Source of the DNA: Diogma glabrata
Lineage: Eukaryota; Arthropoda; Insecta; Diptera; Cylindrotomidae
Length of the DNA: 64,000 nucleotides
Direction of reading: 5' to 3'
Assembly (NCBI GenBank): GCA_963693315.1
Contig: OY856188.1
Coordinates: 271,307,114 to 271,371,113, forward strand
Below, piece by piece: positions 1 to 12,413 of the stretch (the first letter of the stretch is position 1; each line of letters opens with the position of its first letter). The position numbers were made by a program, and so were the translations under genes. Under the pieces are notes generated by a model. The model ran no database searches, was not told the origin of the DNA, and worked only from the letters and a program-made list of their open reading frames with translations.

Positions 1-608
1 AAATTAAGTAGTAAAATTTTTTCTAGACAAAATTTAATAGTTCAATTAGTGCATTTTCTTTTATTAGTACAATTTATTAGTCCAATTTAGAAAAAAATTA
101 TATATGTTTTGTGCCGTGCTAGTTAATTTCAAAACAAAATTTCATATAAGCAAAAACGCTCTCTTAGTCGTATTATTCGTATCTGATCTGATTAGATTCC
201 TATTTTGTTTGGGACTGTCAGTGCGGTCAAAGCGTGATATAATTAAAATTGAATACGTGGTGTTGTTTCTGTCTTTATACAAAAAAAATTGATTAATTAC
301 TTGTTTGATATGTGTTCTAAGTCCGTAGTGTTTCGTTTTTTTAATTTATTAAACTAATTTATATATCCGTATAGTCTAAATATATAGTTTTTAGTTAGTG
401 AAATTGTGATGTGCGAAAGTTCTCGCAGGTGATTATTATCTTCAATGGCTTTGGCATGGCCATTTTAACAATATTATTCTAGTGATTTCTTTCAATCAAT
501 GAGCCAGATAAATTTAAATTTGATATAACCATTGAATGGAAATACGGAGATCAAAGCAGTTTTATAAAAACACTACCAAAAAAGGCATTTCCGGGGTGTT
601 CGTTTAGT
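1..608. other. AT-rich sequence, no gene recognised
   Basis: No coding region, RNA gene or mobile-element end is recognisable here. The short open frame near the start has no motif and low-complexity composition. A stretch around 60-110 (ATTAGT.CAATTTAGAAAA followed by TATATGTTT) resembles 41235-41275, so part of this region may belong to a dispersed repeat. Confidence 0.5.
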
Positions 609-960
609 AATGGCGCTCGATAAATTTAACATTTTTTTTCATAAATAGATCAGAATAAGAAGCGCAAAATTGTAATCCAAAAAGAATTTTTGTTATTGTG
701 TATGTTGCAATAATGGCACTCGCTAAAACTAAATTTTCTGTCTAACTAAATTAAAATAAGGAGCGCAAATTTGTAATAAAAAAAAAGAATTTTTGTTGTT
801 GTGTATGTTGCAATAATGGCGCTCGCTAGAATTAATTTTTAGGTCTAAATAAATTAAAAATAGGAAGCAAGAAACTTGTTAATAGAAATAACAAGAAAAG
901 AAATTTTTGTTTTGTAGGTTGCAATAATTGTGCTAGATAAATTTAATTTTTAAAAATAAG
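609..960. repeat. ~103-bp tandem repeat, about 3.3 copies
   Basis: Units begin at 609, 712, 815 and 926 (partial). Each starts AATGGCGCTCG or a close variant. The first two share an AGCGCAAA..TTGTAAT core, and each complete unit ends with AATTTTTGTT followed by a GTTGCAAT motif. The spacing is 103, 103 and 111 bp. Divergence increases towards the last copy. It is a short degenerate minisatellite with no coding capacity. Confidence 0.8.
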
Positions 961-2610
961 AAAGAAAAGATAAACTCAATTACAATTGAGGGATCCATTC
1001 ACCTCCAAAGAACTGTGAATTAATTAATGCTAAAAATTGTTAATCTCGAACAATCCCTGAAATTTACTGTTATATGCTTAAATTACAATAAATAATTTAT
1101 ATGACTTTCAAAATTGATGTTGTGTACTTTTGTTGATGTATTGCTCCCGTACGATCACGTGTGGAATATAGAGAATCAATCACGATATACCATGTTTTTG
1201 GACGGTTGTTGAGGTTGACGTTCACGTTTTCGCATCATAAGAAGGTTGTTTAACCGCTCGATAATCGTACACTACTACATGGAACACAAGTTGTTGTGCT
1301 TCTATAGTCGCTCGACTACCAACCGTATCCACCATCGACCACATCATACATGCTAGTCGTTCTGAAACCATATCGTCGGCTTTGGATTCCGGTCATCGTT
1401 ATTGCTGCCGTTAGTTAAGTCAGCAGAGGTACAATTTTCAACGGGTGGTGCAACATCCCTCCGCAAACGTGGATTTAACAGTTTGAAGTCAATCATCCTA
1501 TATGCATATTTATAAATGACTCTGAAATTATACAACCGCTATATCAAAATTACTCAATCCGAAGTTGTCTTAAATTCAACCTTTATACATCGTTCCTGAA
1601 AGACATATAGCTTCTCTTTGGAAATTAGTCAATGCTGTGTCAGCTTAGATCCTTTTTTTTTATATGTTCCAGACCTTATTCAATTGCGACGTGAATGTAC
1701 TCCATCACTTTATCAATAACTATGAACTTATTCATCATTACAAACACTATTTCAACTTGAATGATCAACTGCGTATATATACGTCAATATCATTCATCAT
1801 TTTTATCGTAATTTGAGAACGTATTCATCATTTCAATTATTGCATCAACATGAACCATAGCTCATACGTATAGTTCCGTCTACAGTTGATGTATACTCGA
1901 GCGATGACCAGCTAAATACAAAGAGGGTGAGGAACCGGGTCTGGACAGTAACATGGGGTGAGTAACATTCGTAGTTTTTTAATATAGGTGTGAATCGGTG
2001 TGAGTGCGTGAATGTGGGGTAGTGTGGATACAAATTTTATTGCTATAGTTTTACCACGGTAATTCAACCGACAAAAAGCATGACTATCGAATTTACCAAT
2101 TGTGTAGGTAGTTTAGATTAAGTCATCGATCGGTCCTACTACAATAACTCCTTTTTCATACTATTTTGACTACATTATAAATTAACAGGGAGGTGTAAGG
2201 AACAACTTTAATATTTATTACAGTGAATTTAACTAATAATGCCAATCTAAGTAATTTCATTTTAAATTTACACTTTGAATTGAATTGGATGTTATTATGC
2301 GGTTTTAATTATTACCCTAAAATTAGATAATTCTTATTTTCAGGTAATATCTAAAAGAAGCTCGGCCAAGGTCTATCATGAAAAGATGTCCAACAATTAT
2401 TGCTTAATACAAAACGTGGTATGAAAACTCACATAGTCTGCGATAAAATAATATTAAATTATAGCTATTACGAGGATAACTCCAAAACATCTAAACTAAA
2501 GCAATTTTCATTTAGGTAGCGACTAATTTAGATCACTTCTTGCTCTTATCAACAATTTGTTATTTCCATGATATTCATTTGATGAATATGCTTTTAGTAA
2601 ATGGAGAGTT
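961..2610. other. No gene recognised
   Basis: Mixed-composition intergenic sequence. The segment at about 1140-1450 is less AT-rich than its surroundings but shows no convincing open frame. Around 1980-2030 there is a short GTGTGAATCGGTGTGAGTGCG-type GT-rich patch, like those inside repeat family A. Confidence 0.4.
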
Positions 2611-3010
2611 CCTGATGCGTTTGGGTATGAAAGACGACTGTATGTGTATAGGTATGCGTGAGCGCCTATGGGGATGGATGTGTGTATATGTGTGTGGGTA
2701 TGTGCAGGAATGAGCGGATATAGTACGTGAGCGTGTGAATGTGTGAGTAAATGTAGGGTTGGACGTGCTGATCGCGGGTATTTCAGATACAGGGGTCGCC
2801 AGAGTCTCATTCTTTCACTTGTTGTTTATCATTTCCATATTTATCATGTTTATCGCGTACTATATTGTTCATTTGTGCTGAAGTAGCAGAGTTTCTTCTC
2901 TCGATCCCATGGGCTGCAACTAGTCAGGGGCAAAAAAATAATCTCGCGACCTGCTATGCCACTTCGTTGCTAGGAAACGAAGAAGCGCTTCACTACAAAC
3001 GAAGCACGTA
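2611..3010 (+). repeat. Dispersed repeat family A, copy 1
   Basis: This is one of three copies in the window, with the others at 25775-26150 (inverted) and 41646-42015. The shared order is a GT-rich patch, then TTGGACGTGNTGATCG, then GGGGTCGCCAGAGTCT, then a GCTGNAGNAGCAG-type segment, then GCCACTTCGTT. The end is a stem CTTCGTT/AACGAAG followed by AGCGCTTC. No coding potential is seen. It may be a SINE or another non-autonomous element, since neither tRNA boxes nor terminal inverted repeats are clear. Confidence 0.75.
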
Positions 3011-5149
3011 AAATGAGAAGTCCTGGCTTCGATTCAGGGATTTGAAATATTGTTGGAATATGTCTATTGGTTGTCGCATTGGTTTCTAGGATGTGCTACA
3101 CAATGAACTAGTGCTAGCTGGAGTTTCGTGCATCCTGTTCGCGATCTTTGCATTCCATATAGATTGCATTTTTTTTTCAATGCCAAAAAGCGAATCTGTA
3201 TCACGGGTCATCACTACCTAGCCTTAACATATTTTTTCGATCGCGTGTTTATTTAGTTTGGCTAGACAATGCTTATGAAACAAATTCATTTAAAATAAAA
3301 TAATTTATAAAAGTTGGTTTTTGAAGAAACTTAGAAAATTTCAACCCTAGTTCTACGAAGTGCACCGTAGCACACTTCCACCTCGGTAAGCCATAAAAAC
3401 ATCCAAAATCATTCAAATGCCGGGTAAGGATATGTTTTCGACTATAGCATCTCTCTCCACTAATATTCTGTTTTGTAAAAACCAGCAAAAATTCCAAAAA
3501 AAAGCTCAAATGTGTATGAGAACTTGCTCATTCGTGTATTCGTGTCATGAAGTATTGAGAAATTTTTCAATGTGTTAATTCGCTCTGTTCCGTGAATATT
3601 GTCCTGCTTTGAGAATATCGACAGTCATTCTCATTATTGGAAAAGATGGGAAGAAACACTTTGTTCACGTCAGACTCATCTTGTTAACGCAAAGGTAGGT
3701 TTATAATTCATAATAGGAAATCCATTCCCTACTCCCCTACGACATAAAAAAATTCAATTTCTGTGCAATATTGCATAGTCAATTTTTAACAAATTTTTTC
3801 TAAATGCTTTGCAATTACAACACTAAATTACACCAGATATCCACCACGTCACAGTTCAGAAAATCATTTTTCCGAAATAAGAATTTCGAAAGCCAGTAGT
3901 AATCGCTACCACTGCTAAAACCAAAAAATTAGCTGTGTTAAATTATTTTGTTTTAAGTAAATCTGGTCAATTGAAGTGAACACGCGATCGAAAAACCACT
4001 CCAAAACTCGATAGGCCTTTGCTGTTTTTTTCTTTTAAATTGCCATCTTTATTTATATCCGATTAATTAACGTATCATATCCACAGGTTCAGATTGTCTA
4101 TTTACACAAGATCCGAGTTTCTTGAGCTGTACAGTTCAGTACAGTCTCGTGAGCTGCTTGAATTTAGAGTCCACAATTAAGAGCAATACGACATAACAAC
4201 AAGCCACAATCAAACGCAACGTTTTATCAGCGCTTAATAGGGTTGAAACACTTGATAAAGAGCACACATTATTAAAACCAATCCCAATAATATGTACAAA
4301 AATTTCTATCGACCATATCAATCAACGATACACAATAATTTTCATCCATAAAAACTCCTCCAACTTCCTCTTCCAAAACATCAGCACATTGTAAACAAAA
4401 CACTAGATCCCATCTACACGCTACAAAGAAAATTAATAAATCTTGCTTAGTTACGGAAATGTATTCAGTTTCGGAACGACTGGTAAGACAATCAAGCATA
4501 AGGTATTAAATAAACCCATCACTATTTACCACCAAAAAACACACGAAACACTACAATAACACTCAGAGGCTCCTGCTCAATGTCAGTGTTCAGGTTAAAA
4601 GTGGCTGTTATTCTCCCTCGACAATAGATATAAAATGCTAAGAAACGACAACACCAAGAATAAATTGCACATAACAAGTCAGTTAGGAACGAAACTGATA
4701 ATTCAGGGGAATAGAAACCTACAGAAAATCAGAATGTTAGTGAACAACTAAAATTAGATACGCTGCAAAAAAGCAATGTTTTTGAAAACCAACCTTAGAG
4801 CTCTTGGCGAAGGCAGTTAAAAGACAATTAAGTTGTTCAACTCGTAGGTATCGATAATTCCAATATCGTCTTATTATTTATAGATTGTAAAATCAAAGAG
4901 TTTTGGAAAAAAATCCGCTCAATCAATCCTTAAGCAGAACACAGAACTAGCTCTCAAAGGCTTGACGAGCGTTAGATTATTATGTCAAGAAAATTTTACA
5001 GAATGTCTATATAGACGGCAACCCCGTATTCTGGTAGAACAAAACCATTGCCTGCTTGAGAAAAGAATAGCTTAATCTATGCAAGAAATATTCATGGATA
5101 AGAAATTGTTAGGAGGACGAGATGTCACAAATCACAATTGTTTCCGAAA
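3011..5149. other. No gene recognised
   Basis: Nothing in this stretch could be assigned. Its last part may include decayed upstream sequence of the R1-like element that becomes recognisable from about 5170, but no endonuclease motif can be read. Confidence 0.35.
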
Positions 5150-7200
5150 ACAAACAGAAAGAGTTGCGGAACGCAATCATTACTAGTAAGAACAGATCAC
5201 TTCAGTATTTATCAAAAATAAAGTTCAAAATAACTCATGGGGCACTGTTTACAAAATTGTAGCAACCAAACTAATTGACGTTTAATCAGCTGCACCAATG
5301 CGTCCTAAGATAATAGCTGAAATTATGTCTGGTTTTTTTCCACCCCACGAGTACTTCCTTCTGCAAATTTATGTTAACTAAATTATGAGTGTCACAACAG
5401 AAGAGGTTCCAAAAGCAGTTGCAGATTATCTTTAAATGGTACGCCGGGTTTAGGAGGAAATTAAGAGATCATTTCAAAAACAGCAATAAAGAAGAAACAG
5501 AGGCTATTTAAAAAAAAGAAATATTTCTTTAGCAAGGGAAACTCCAACGTGTGGGTTTATATCTAAAGGTAACAAATCATCAAAGGAATCATCATCATGT
5601 CGCCTACTTCACATGCTGAAACAAATGAAAATATCTTTTGCGACTAGCGAAACATCTTTAGCGATTCAAGATAATCATCACTCCTAAACTTGAGAAATAT
5701 ATTGACGGCAAGTGGGGCCATTCCGGCGGACAGTTTAGTTTCAGTAAGAAACACTTGAACATTGGTACAATCATTGCAGCGTGTGAGATAACACGTAACG
5801 CAATGAGTATTGAAAGATGGTTAGAGGGTGAAAAACAGTAATATGATGTGACCACCTTGGATGTTAACAATAACTTTAACTTGGCCCAATTTGTCAATTT
5901 CTGAATGCCTCAGACGTATAACTTTTACATATAATGGTTAGTTACTGTGCGGGTAAAACTCTGGACTATTTTACCAGAACTTTGCCAAAAAATGCAATAT
6001 GACAGGGAGAAGGATCTCCAGGGATCCTCCAGGGATCGGTTCTTGCACCACTGTTATGAAGCATCATGTACGATGATGTTCACAGAGTACCTGTGTCAAA
6101 GCTTTAAACGATTGTCAGCTTTGAAGATGACATTGTCATAGTTGTTGTGCCTAAGAGCCTCATCTCTACTACCAGATGTACCTGGTGATGGCACTTATTA
6201 TCTGCTGAACAATTTTCTAAAACACAATATAGACTCAAAAAGAGGCTGAATTTTCTTGGTCAACACAAATTTGAAAAAATGATAACAAAAATCAGTGAGG
6301 TATGTTAAATTTGGGGCCCATTTTTGATATAAACCATGATTCGTTGACAAATTTTCACTGGCTTAGAAAGAAATTAAAATCGATTAAATTTTAGATATTT
6401 CTAGTGTTGGGGGTTTTGCATTAGACGCAGTATATAACTACAGAACATTTTTTTTAAAACAAAAAGTTAATTTGTATAGATCATTCGAGGATCAATAAAA
6501 CACATGAAAAATTTAACTCATTCCGTAGTATGTAGGCCATGAGTCACATTCATTCTACATCGGCAACGAAATATCCATTCTACGTCGGTTGTCAGGCAAA
6601 ATTTTAATGATTGTAGTTTTGCATAGAAAATATGCAAATGTTTTTTTGGCTTTGGACGGTGGCTCTTCTTAAAATTTAATGTAAAATCTTAAATACAAAA
6701 TAGCATTTCTATATTAGACAGAGCTTTGTGAAAAACACAAGCCAAAAATACAACCCATATTATTAAGTAAAGTTATTAAGTAAAATGATCATACAAGTTT
6801 TCTCCTGACTCTAAACATATCAATGGCTTAAGAGATTTAAAGTTTATGGTGCCATTTCATGGATATGAAAGGTAAAAAAGAAAGATTTATTTATTTAGGT
6901 AAAGTTAGTCTGGTAGAAAAACTTCTGATATCTTTAGTGATTGATATACTTAAGAGCTACCTTGCTTAGGTTGTATGAACAGAAAGGATGAACTATAAAA
7001 ATCGAAATAAGAAAAAAATGCAAACAGTTTCTGTTCAAATCTTAAGTTTAACTCTAACGCACTATCCAGGGTCAGAAACATCAGATAGCATAAAAGATCC
7101 TAAACGTTTGTTGCATGTGAGGACTATATATAGCGATCATTTTTTCTCTGCAAACTGGACATAAACTTTTTTGAAGAACGGTCGTGAATGCTTCTTAGGG
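5150..7200 (+). pseudogene. Decayed R1-like non-LTR retrotransposon ORF2 (reverse transcriptase)
   Basis: Reading frames on the plus strand, broken by many stops and frameshifts, give peptides in the order expected for R1-type reverse transcriptases. They are TSKNRSLQYLSKIKFK (about 5187), APMRPKIIAEIMSG (about 5293), TEEVPKAVADYL (about 5398), GGQFSFSKKHLNIG then ITRNAMSIERW (5720-5830), VTTLDVNNNFNLAQF (about 5852), QGSVLAPLL-stop-SIMYDD (6028-6078) and FEDDIVIVVV (about 6120). The catalytic box reads FEDD instead of the usual FADD, and a tryptophan position is TGA. Weaker similarity (SDSIKDPKRLLHVRTI, about 7080) suggests the thumb region continues to roughly 7200. The protein would have copied element RNA at a nicked target. 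This copy is dead. The upstream endonuclease and ORF1 are not recognisable, so the true 5' limit is unknown. Confidence 0.75.
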
Positions 7201-8904
7201 TGTTTGTCCTCAACTAATCAGATTTTTAATAGATAAGAAATAATAAGAAAATTTCAGTGTCACCTTCAACTCCTAATGGTCTTCATCAAATTGTTCATCT
7301 AAATAGTGAAAATGTGAGCTCAAATTGAAAGTTCGGTTGAGTAAAAGAAACAATGGGAAGCTCACGACAGTTCATAGGGTTAGATCTGAAATGTTCTACG
7401 CTAGAACTTAATCTTTGCATTTTTATGTAGCAAGTATGTATACTCGTAACCTGGCATGTTAACTGCTTAGGTCTTTAGAAAAAAACAATATCAGTCATTG
7501 GCTTACTTTGTAAAAATCTTCTATCCTTAGACAGCTTGCTCCTAACATATTATTTCGAGACCTGAGAGAGGAACAAATTTACTTACTATGAGAGGAACTT
7601 TTTCATCTTATCTGAGACAAAAACGGCCTGTCGGATCGTTTTTACTCCAGACTTTACGTAAGCACTAGTGTTTAGCTAAAATAAAAATTTTCGTAATAAT
7701 ACTTGTTTTGACTGGTCTCATCGTAAATGATGTGACCATCACGACCAGAGACATAACTGAAAAATTTTCAATAACGGAATCATAAAAACTCTAGATAAAA
7801 TAGTTTCGACTAACCGAAAGGGAATTCTGCAGGTAATTCTTTGATAACATAGAGGAAACCATGAATGCTGCTAGGCTCAAGAAAGTCTTTCAACAAGCTA
7901 AAAAACAAAGAAATCTTATAAAATCGGGTGATAACTGGATTACTTACAGCTACTAAATCCATAATTGAATGGATGCAAACTTTCACCAAGAATCTGCTGT
8001 TCCTCAGCTACTGAGGAAAGTGTCAGGTTATTAACTCAACTTCAGCAATGACCTACTGACGGTGTCAATAATCTTCCATATCATTTAACAATTTAAACTT
8101 TTCAAGTCAGCTGGTCTTATACAGTTATACTTCCTAAACTACTGATTACCTCAGGACTAATAGCTGGTTAATTGGAAGGATTCTCAAGGCTTGTAGGAAA
8201 TTTTCAGTGGAAGGAAAGGAAATGGAATAGGTGTAGGAAATTTTCAATTACCACAGGTAAAATAAAAGAAACTCTATAAGATAAAATGAAAATTTTAGCC
8301 CAGTACCGAGTTTCAAATTTGAAAATAATCTTAATGTATTCATTTTTATATGAGATAATTGTAAACATCTGCCACCCTTTCTATGATTTTTTTCGTTTTT
8401 TTAATTAAATGCATATTAGATTTTGGTACAGTAATTTATTCGTACAATTAGACCTTACTATAATTTTCCCCTTTTTAATCAAATTACATTAGTAGAAAAC
8501 AAGGCAATTTTTAATATATCGTGGACAAAGAAAACTGAGACCGAAACGATTAAACGAGTTTTATATAATATAAAAGGACCTAATGTATCTTTAGTCAGAT
8601 AGAAGTTAGACTATTATTATAATTAGCTTGATAGGTTTTCAATGAATTTGCACAAATTCATTTTATTATATACAAAAGAATAATTATTTGTTTGTATGCC
8701 GAATTCAATGGCAACTTGGGCGGAACGTAAGATATTGGCAAAACTGAGCATCTCGAGTTATTATGTAAATGAACAATTGTTTTATTTTGACTTGTTTTGA
8801 ATTTGAATTTGAATTGAAATTGAATTTAATATGTCGTCTAATTTTTCATTGGACAAAAAATTCGTCTAAAACTGAAAAACAGACAAGTGAATAACTATGC
8901 TTTT
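7201..8904. other. No gene recognised
   Basis: AT-rich sequence without a recognisable frame. It may include the decayed 3' end of the R1-like element. Confidence 0.35.
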
Positions 8905-9195
8905 ATAAATTCAGCAAAATGAGTTGTCTCCGTCCTTGGAGATGGAGAACTTGAAAGGGAGACGATAAATCGTACCGCACTGAAGTTTAAAGCTTCTAGG
9001 GTTGTTGGCTCGACTAATGTTGGGAAGCACCCAGAAATAAATTTTCATAAATTCCAGAAAATAAAACCAAATTCAAAATTGCCGATTTGAACAAACAAAC
9101 TCAATTGAAATATTATGCAAGTATTATCGCCACGACAAGGGTCTAAGACTCATAGCATATTTTGTAAATATTTTAATTTTGTATCGGAAAATGAG
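8905..9195 (+). repeat. Diverged direct repeat, left copy
   Basis: The motif ACTATGCT..TA.AAATTCA.CAAAATGAGTTGTC.CCG, and further on CATATTTTGTAAATATTTT, recur at 10908-11095 in the same order. The two copies bracket the 1.1-kb foldback at 9296-10395. It is probably an old tandem duplication of host sequence. Confidence 0.6.
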
Positions 9196-9295
9196 GTTGG
9201 AAAAGTTTTGTCAATTTATGGCCAGTTTTATGTATATCAATAGTCTTATTTCATCTAAATTTGATTACATGGACTTGCAGAGTTATAGATTCCAT

Positions 9296-10395
9296 TATAG
9301 ACCAGGGTAGAAGCCTTTAAAAATAATAAGTAGTGAAAAAAGTAAAAGTAGGATGAAACGCATTAGAAAACCAAGAGAATATTATAAAAATGAAAGGAAA
9401 CGTAATTTACCGGCGATCTGAGGTCGGGAAGGGGAAGAGGTGAGTTTTTAAGAATAAAAAACGGTTTATCTCGATTTCCGGCAAAACTAAAAGTCCTATG
9501 GAAAAAAAAATTATACGGCAAAGTTGTAGGTAATAAAAAGGTCTAAAACTTTTGTGTAGACATTTTTTTCACATAACCTTAAAATTTATGTGAAAAATTG
9601 AAAAAACCAAGTTTTTGATATTTCATTTTTATCTTTTACAAAAATTTTTTTTAACGAAATTTGGTGAAAACTTACCTTTTTATGTCCCAAATACGCTGTA
9701 ATTTATTTTATTTGAAATATTTGTTTTTTCACCTTATTTTGAATTAATATAGAAAAAGCACCCTAATGTTCAATCGAAAATTCAATTAATTTTTTGCATT
9801 TTCTGAGAAGATTTACTATACTAATATATTTTTTTTTTCACCATCGGAAACTAGAGATTTCAACGAACAGAAAGCATACCAACTTTTTGAAAAAAGCTGA
9901 TATTTTGACGAAATGAATTTATGATTGAAAATTAGGGTGCTTTTTCGATATTAATTCAAAATAAGGTGAAAAAACAAATATTTCAAATCAAATAAATTAC
10001 AGCGTACATGGGACATAAAAAGGTAAGTTTTCACCAAATTTCGTGGAAAAAAAAATTTTTTTGTAACAGATAAAAATAAAAAACCAAAAACTTGGTTTTT
10101 TGAATTTTTCACATAAATTTTGAGGTTATGTGAAAAAAAAATTCTATGCAAAAGTCTTAGATCTTTTTATTACCTACAACTTTGCAGTATAATGTTTTCC
10201 CATAGGACTTTTAGTTTTGCCGGAAATCGAGATAAACCGTTTTTTTACCCTTAAAAACTCACCCCTTCCCTTCCCGACCTCAGATCACCCGTAAATTATT
10301 TTTCCTTTCATTTTTATAATATTCTCCTCCTTTTCTAATGGGTATCATCCAACTATTATTTTTTTGTTTTCAAAAATTATCGACCCTGGTCTATA
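9296..10395. mobile_element. 1.1-kb foldback element with ~490-bp arms
   Basis: The left end TATAGACCAGGGT (9296-9308) is matched by its inverse ACCCTGGTCTATA at 10383-10395. The arms continue inward with strong complementarity. For example, CTGAGGTCGGGAAGGGGAAG near 9420 pairs with CTTCCCGACCTCAG near 10270, and TCGATTTCCGGCAAAACTAA near 9470 pairs with its inverse near 10210. They run to about 9785 and 9925, leaving a spacer of about 140 bp. No transposase is encoded. The open frame inside is a by-product of A/T-rich arms. It resembles foldback or large MITE elements, and the terminal TA could be a Tc1/mariner-type target site. Confidence 0.85.
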
Positions 10396-10907
10396 AAGCA
10401 TTTAATCTAATTTGTTTTGGAAACAGCAGACAAGGAGGTAGACCAGTGATTGCAAATACGTTTATAAACTTTTCTGGCACGACGCCACTTTGATTTTATT
10501 TTTCAAATTAGGTTTCGCCAGAGTAAAAAGTACAAAAAGAAATTAAAGCTCGAGCAAAACTGGTGTGACATTTTGTTTTTATCATAAAACCCACTATTGC
10601 GATTTATTTTTCAAATTACGCCAGTTAACTTACTGCTATTGAGTGAGTTTAAATAAGGACAAGTGAGCTTGTGTGTAAATGATGATGATGACACATGATA
10701 TCACAAAGCTTGTCACCCGACTATCTCGAAAGTATTAACTAGAAAATATATCAAACTGCTAGTTTATTCGCCATCAAATCAACACACCAGTGCGTTGTGG
10801 ATAAAGTATCCCCTCCGCCAATATTTCACCAGATTGTTTTTGTAAAACCAACTTAAATAAGTTTAACTTTTGGCACTCTAAGCAAAATCTATTTGCGACC
10901 ACTAAGA
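10396..10907. other. No gene recognised
   Basis: Intergenic sequence. The phrase GATTT(T)ATTTTTCAAATTA occurs twice (about 10490 and 10600), which suggests a short local duplication. Confidence 0.4.
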
Positions 10908-11095
10908 CTATGCTCTACAAAATTCAACAAAATGAGTTGTCACCGATATTGGCGAGTGAAATGTCCATTGAAAAATAAGACTAACACAATTACCGTGTTG
11001 AATTTTGAGCTAAATTGAACAAACAACAGGTCCATGAATGATATATTACGCATATTTTGTAAATATTTTCAATTTGTATGAGAAAATGATTATCA
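10908..11095 (+). repeat. Diverged direct repeat, right copy
   Basis: Partner of 8905-9195. It shares CAAAATGAGTTGTC, TTGAACAAACAA and GCATATTTTGTAAATATTTT in the same order, with an internal length difference. Confidence 0.6.
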
Positions 11096-11991
11096 CTTAT
11101 ATTATGTCGATCTATATGGTCATTGAATACATAGAGCCATCATCTTATTTTTACTCATTTGTAGCGGTCATGTAGAAACGATATACCTAGAGTTAAACAG
11201 CTTCGAAAATTCATCACGATCATTCAACACAACACAACAGTGGTATAATTACCATACCAGGAAATTTTTTTAAGATCGTTTATTACGTCCGTGTCCCATT
11301 GTTGTGCTCGTGGTCTAACTCGCGAATGCCCGTTTCCTGAGTACTAATTCACTCTTTTTGAAGTGAAAACTTCTTTATGCGCACCACACACAGATTTTTC
11401 CGTAGGTAGTAAATTAAACTGATTCGTCAGCATTTCTATCATTTATCAATTTATCAATCTATCATTTCTTAACATTTCAAATTGCGTTGTGAATATCGTG
11501 CTCGACTGATGTGCTGTAGGTTGTGAGTTCAACTTCAGGTATCGTACATATTTTTTTATTGTTTTTTTTTTTAATTTTTATTAAATACAATTACAATTAT
11601 TTTTTTTATTCATGAATTCATAAAAATAATAAAAATTTCTTTATACGAATTTTAAAAAATTGATCTATAACGCAGTTTTTTAAAGTTATATTGCTACTGT
11701 CTGTTGCAATTTGTATTGAAGTCATCATGCTATATAAATATTGCATATATATAAAATTGAAAGTATGTATGGCTGTATATCCTATAAGTATTAATACATT
11801 AATCATCATGAAAATTTATGAAGTTGTTGTGTACGCTTAATTTTTGCTTTTATTTAACTATCGTTTTAAACGGTAGTTTGCTTTGATCAATGTTTTTTGT
11901 TGAACATAAGTTTTAGAAATTAAAAATAACGTAAGAAAGATAGTATAACCTGAAGGCTGAAACAATTACATTTGTATATCAAAATTATATG
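11096..11991. other. No gene recognised; flank of the pogo transposon
   Basis: AT-rich sequence up to the TA target duplication at 11992. A GTTGTGAGTTCAACTTC string near 11520 weakly recalls a tRNA B box, but no tRNA fold is present. Confidence 0.4.
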
Positions 11992-11993
11992 TA

Positions 11994-12034
11994 GGGGAGA
12001 ACTGCCTTAAAGTAGACATGGTCATAAAGTAGAC
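11994..12034 (+). repeat. pogo left terminal inverted repeat and subterminal motifs
   Basis: GGGGAGAACTG is followed by TAAAGTAGAC (about 12008-12017) and CATAAAGTAGAC (12023-12034). The same motif returns at 12363-12374 (as CATAAAATAGAC), at 12386-12413 in both orientations, and near the right end. The iteration suggests transposase-binding sites. Confidence 0.85.
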
Positions 12035-12385
12035 ATAATGAATTTTTCGAATTGAAAGCGCTCTAAAAATTTGGGAAAATATTCTTAGAATTGCAAAACT
12101 AGTTTTATATTATGGAGAAAAATATTTTGACAAACCACATATGCGTTTAAGAGTTACTAATGTAAACACGTTTTTTTGATTTTGTTCGTGCCATTTCATT
12201 TTTTGAAAACAAAGTAATTATTTTTTAAGGAAACCGTTATACAAAGTGGTTCCATTATTTTTGTGTTTAGAAACATATATACTGTTCAGGTAAGAATATA
12301 TTTTGATCGATTTGAGAAATATTTATTATAATTTCAAGTTTTGTGTAAAATCGTCAGGTTGGCATAAAATAGACAGAAAAAACAA

Positions 12386-12413
12386 CATAAAGTAGACAGT
12401 TGTCTACTTTATG
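12386..12413. promoter_or_regulatory. Palindromic transposase-site-like motif upstream of the transposase start
   Basis: CATAAAGTAGAC, a 4-base spacer AGTT, then GTCTACTTTATG form an inverted pair of the element's subterminal motif. It lies about 50 bp upstream of the probable transposase ATG at 12462. If the transposase binds these motifs, this site could autoregulate the gene. That role is inference. Confidence 0.5.

Noticed and set aside
2523..2810. Histidine/threonine-rich minus-strand frame
   Set aside because: It translates the GT-rich patch of repeat family A, and similar frames occur in the other copies.
5947..6141. 64-codon frame as a gene
   Set aside because: It lies in a different frame from the R1-like reverse transcriptase motifs that explain the region.
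11480..11560. Possible tRNA-derived SINE (GTTGTGAGTTCAACTTC resembles a B box)
   Set aside because: No A box or tRNA-like fold is present and no second copy was seen.
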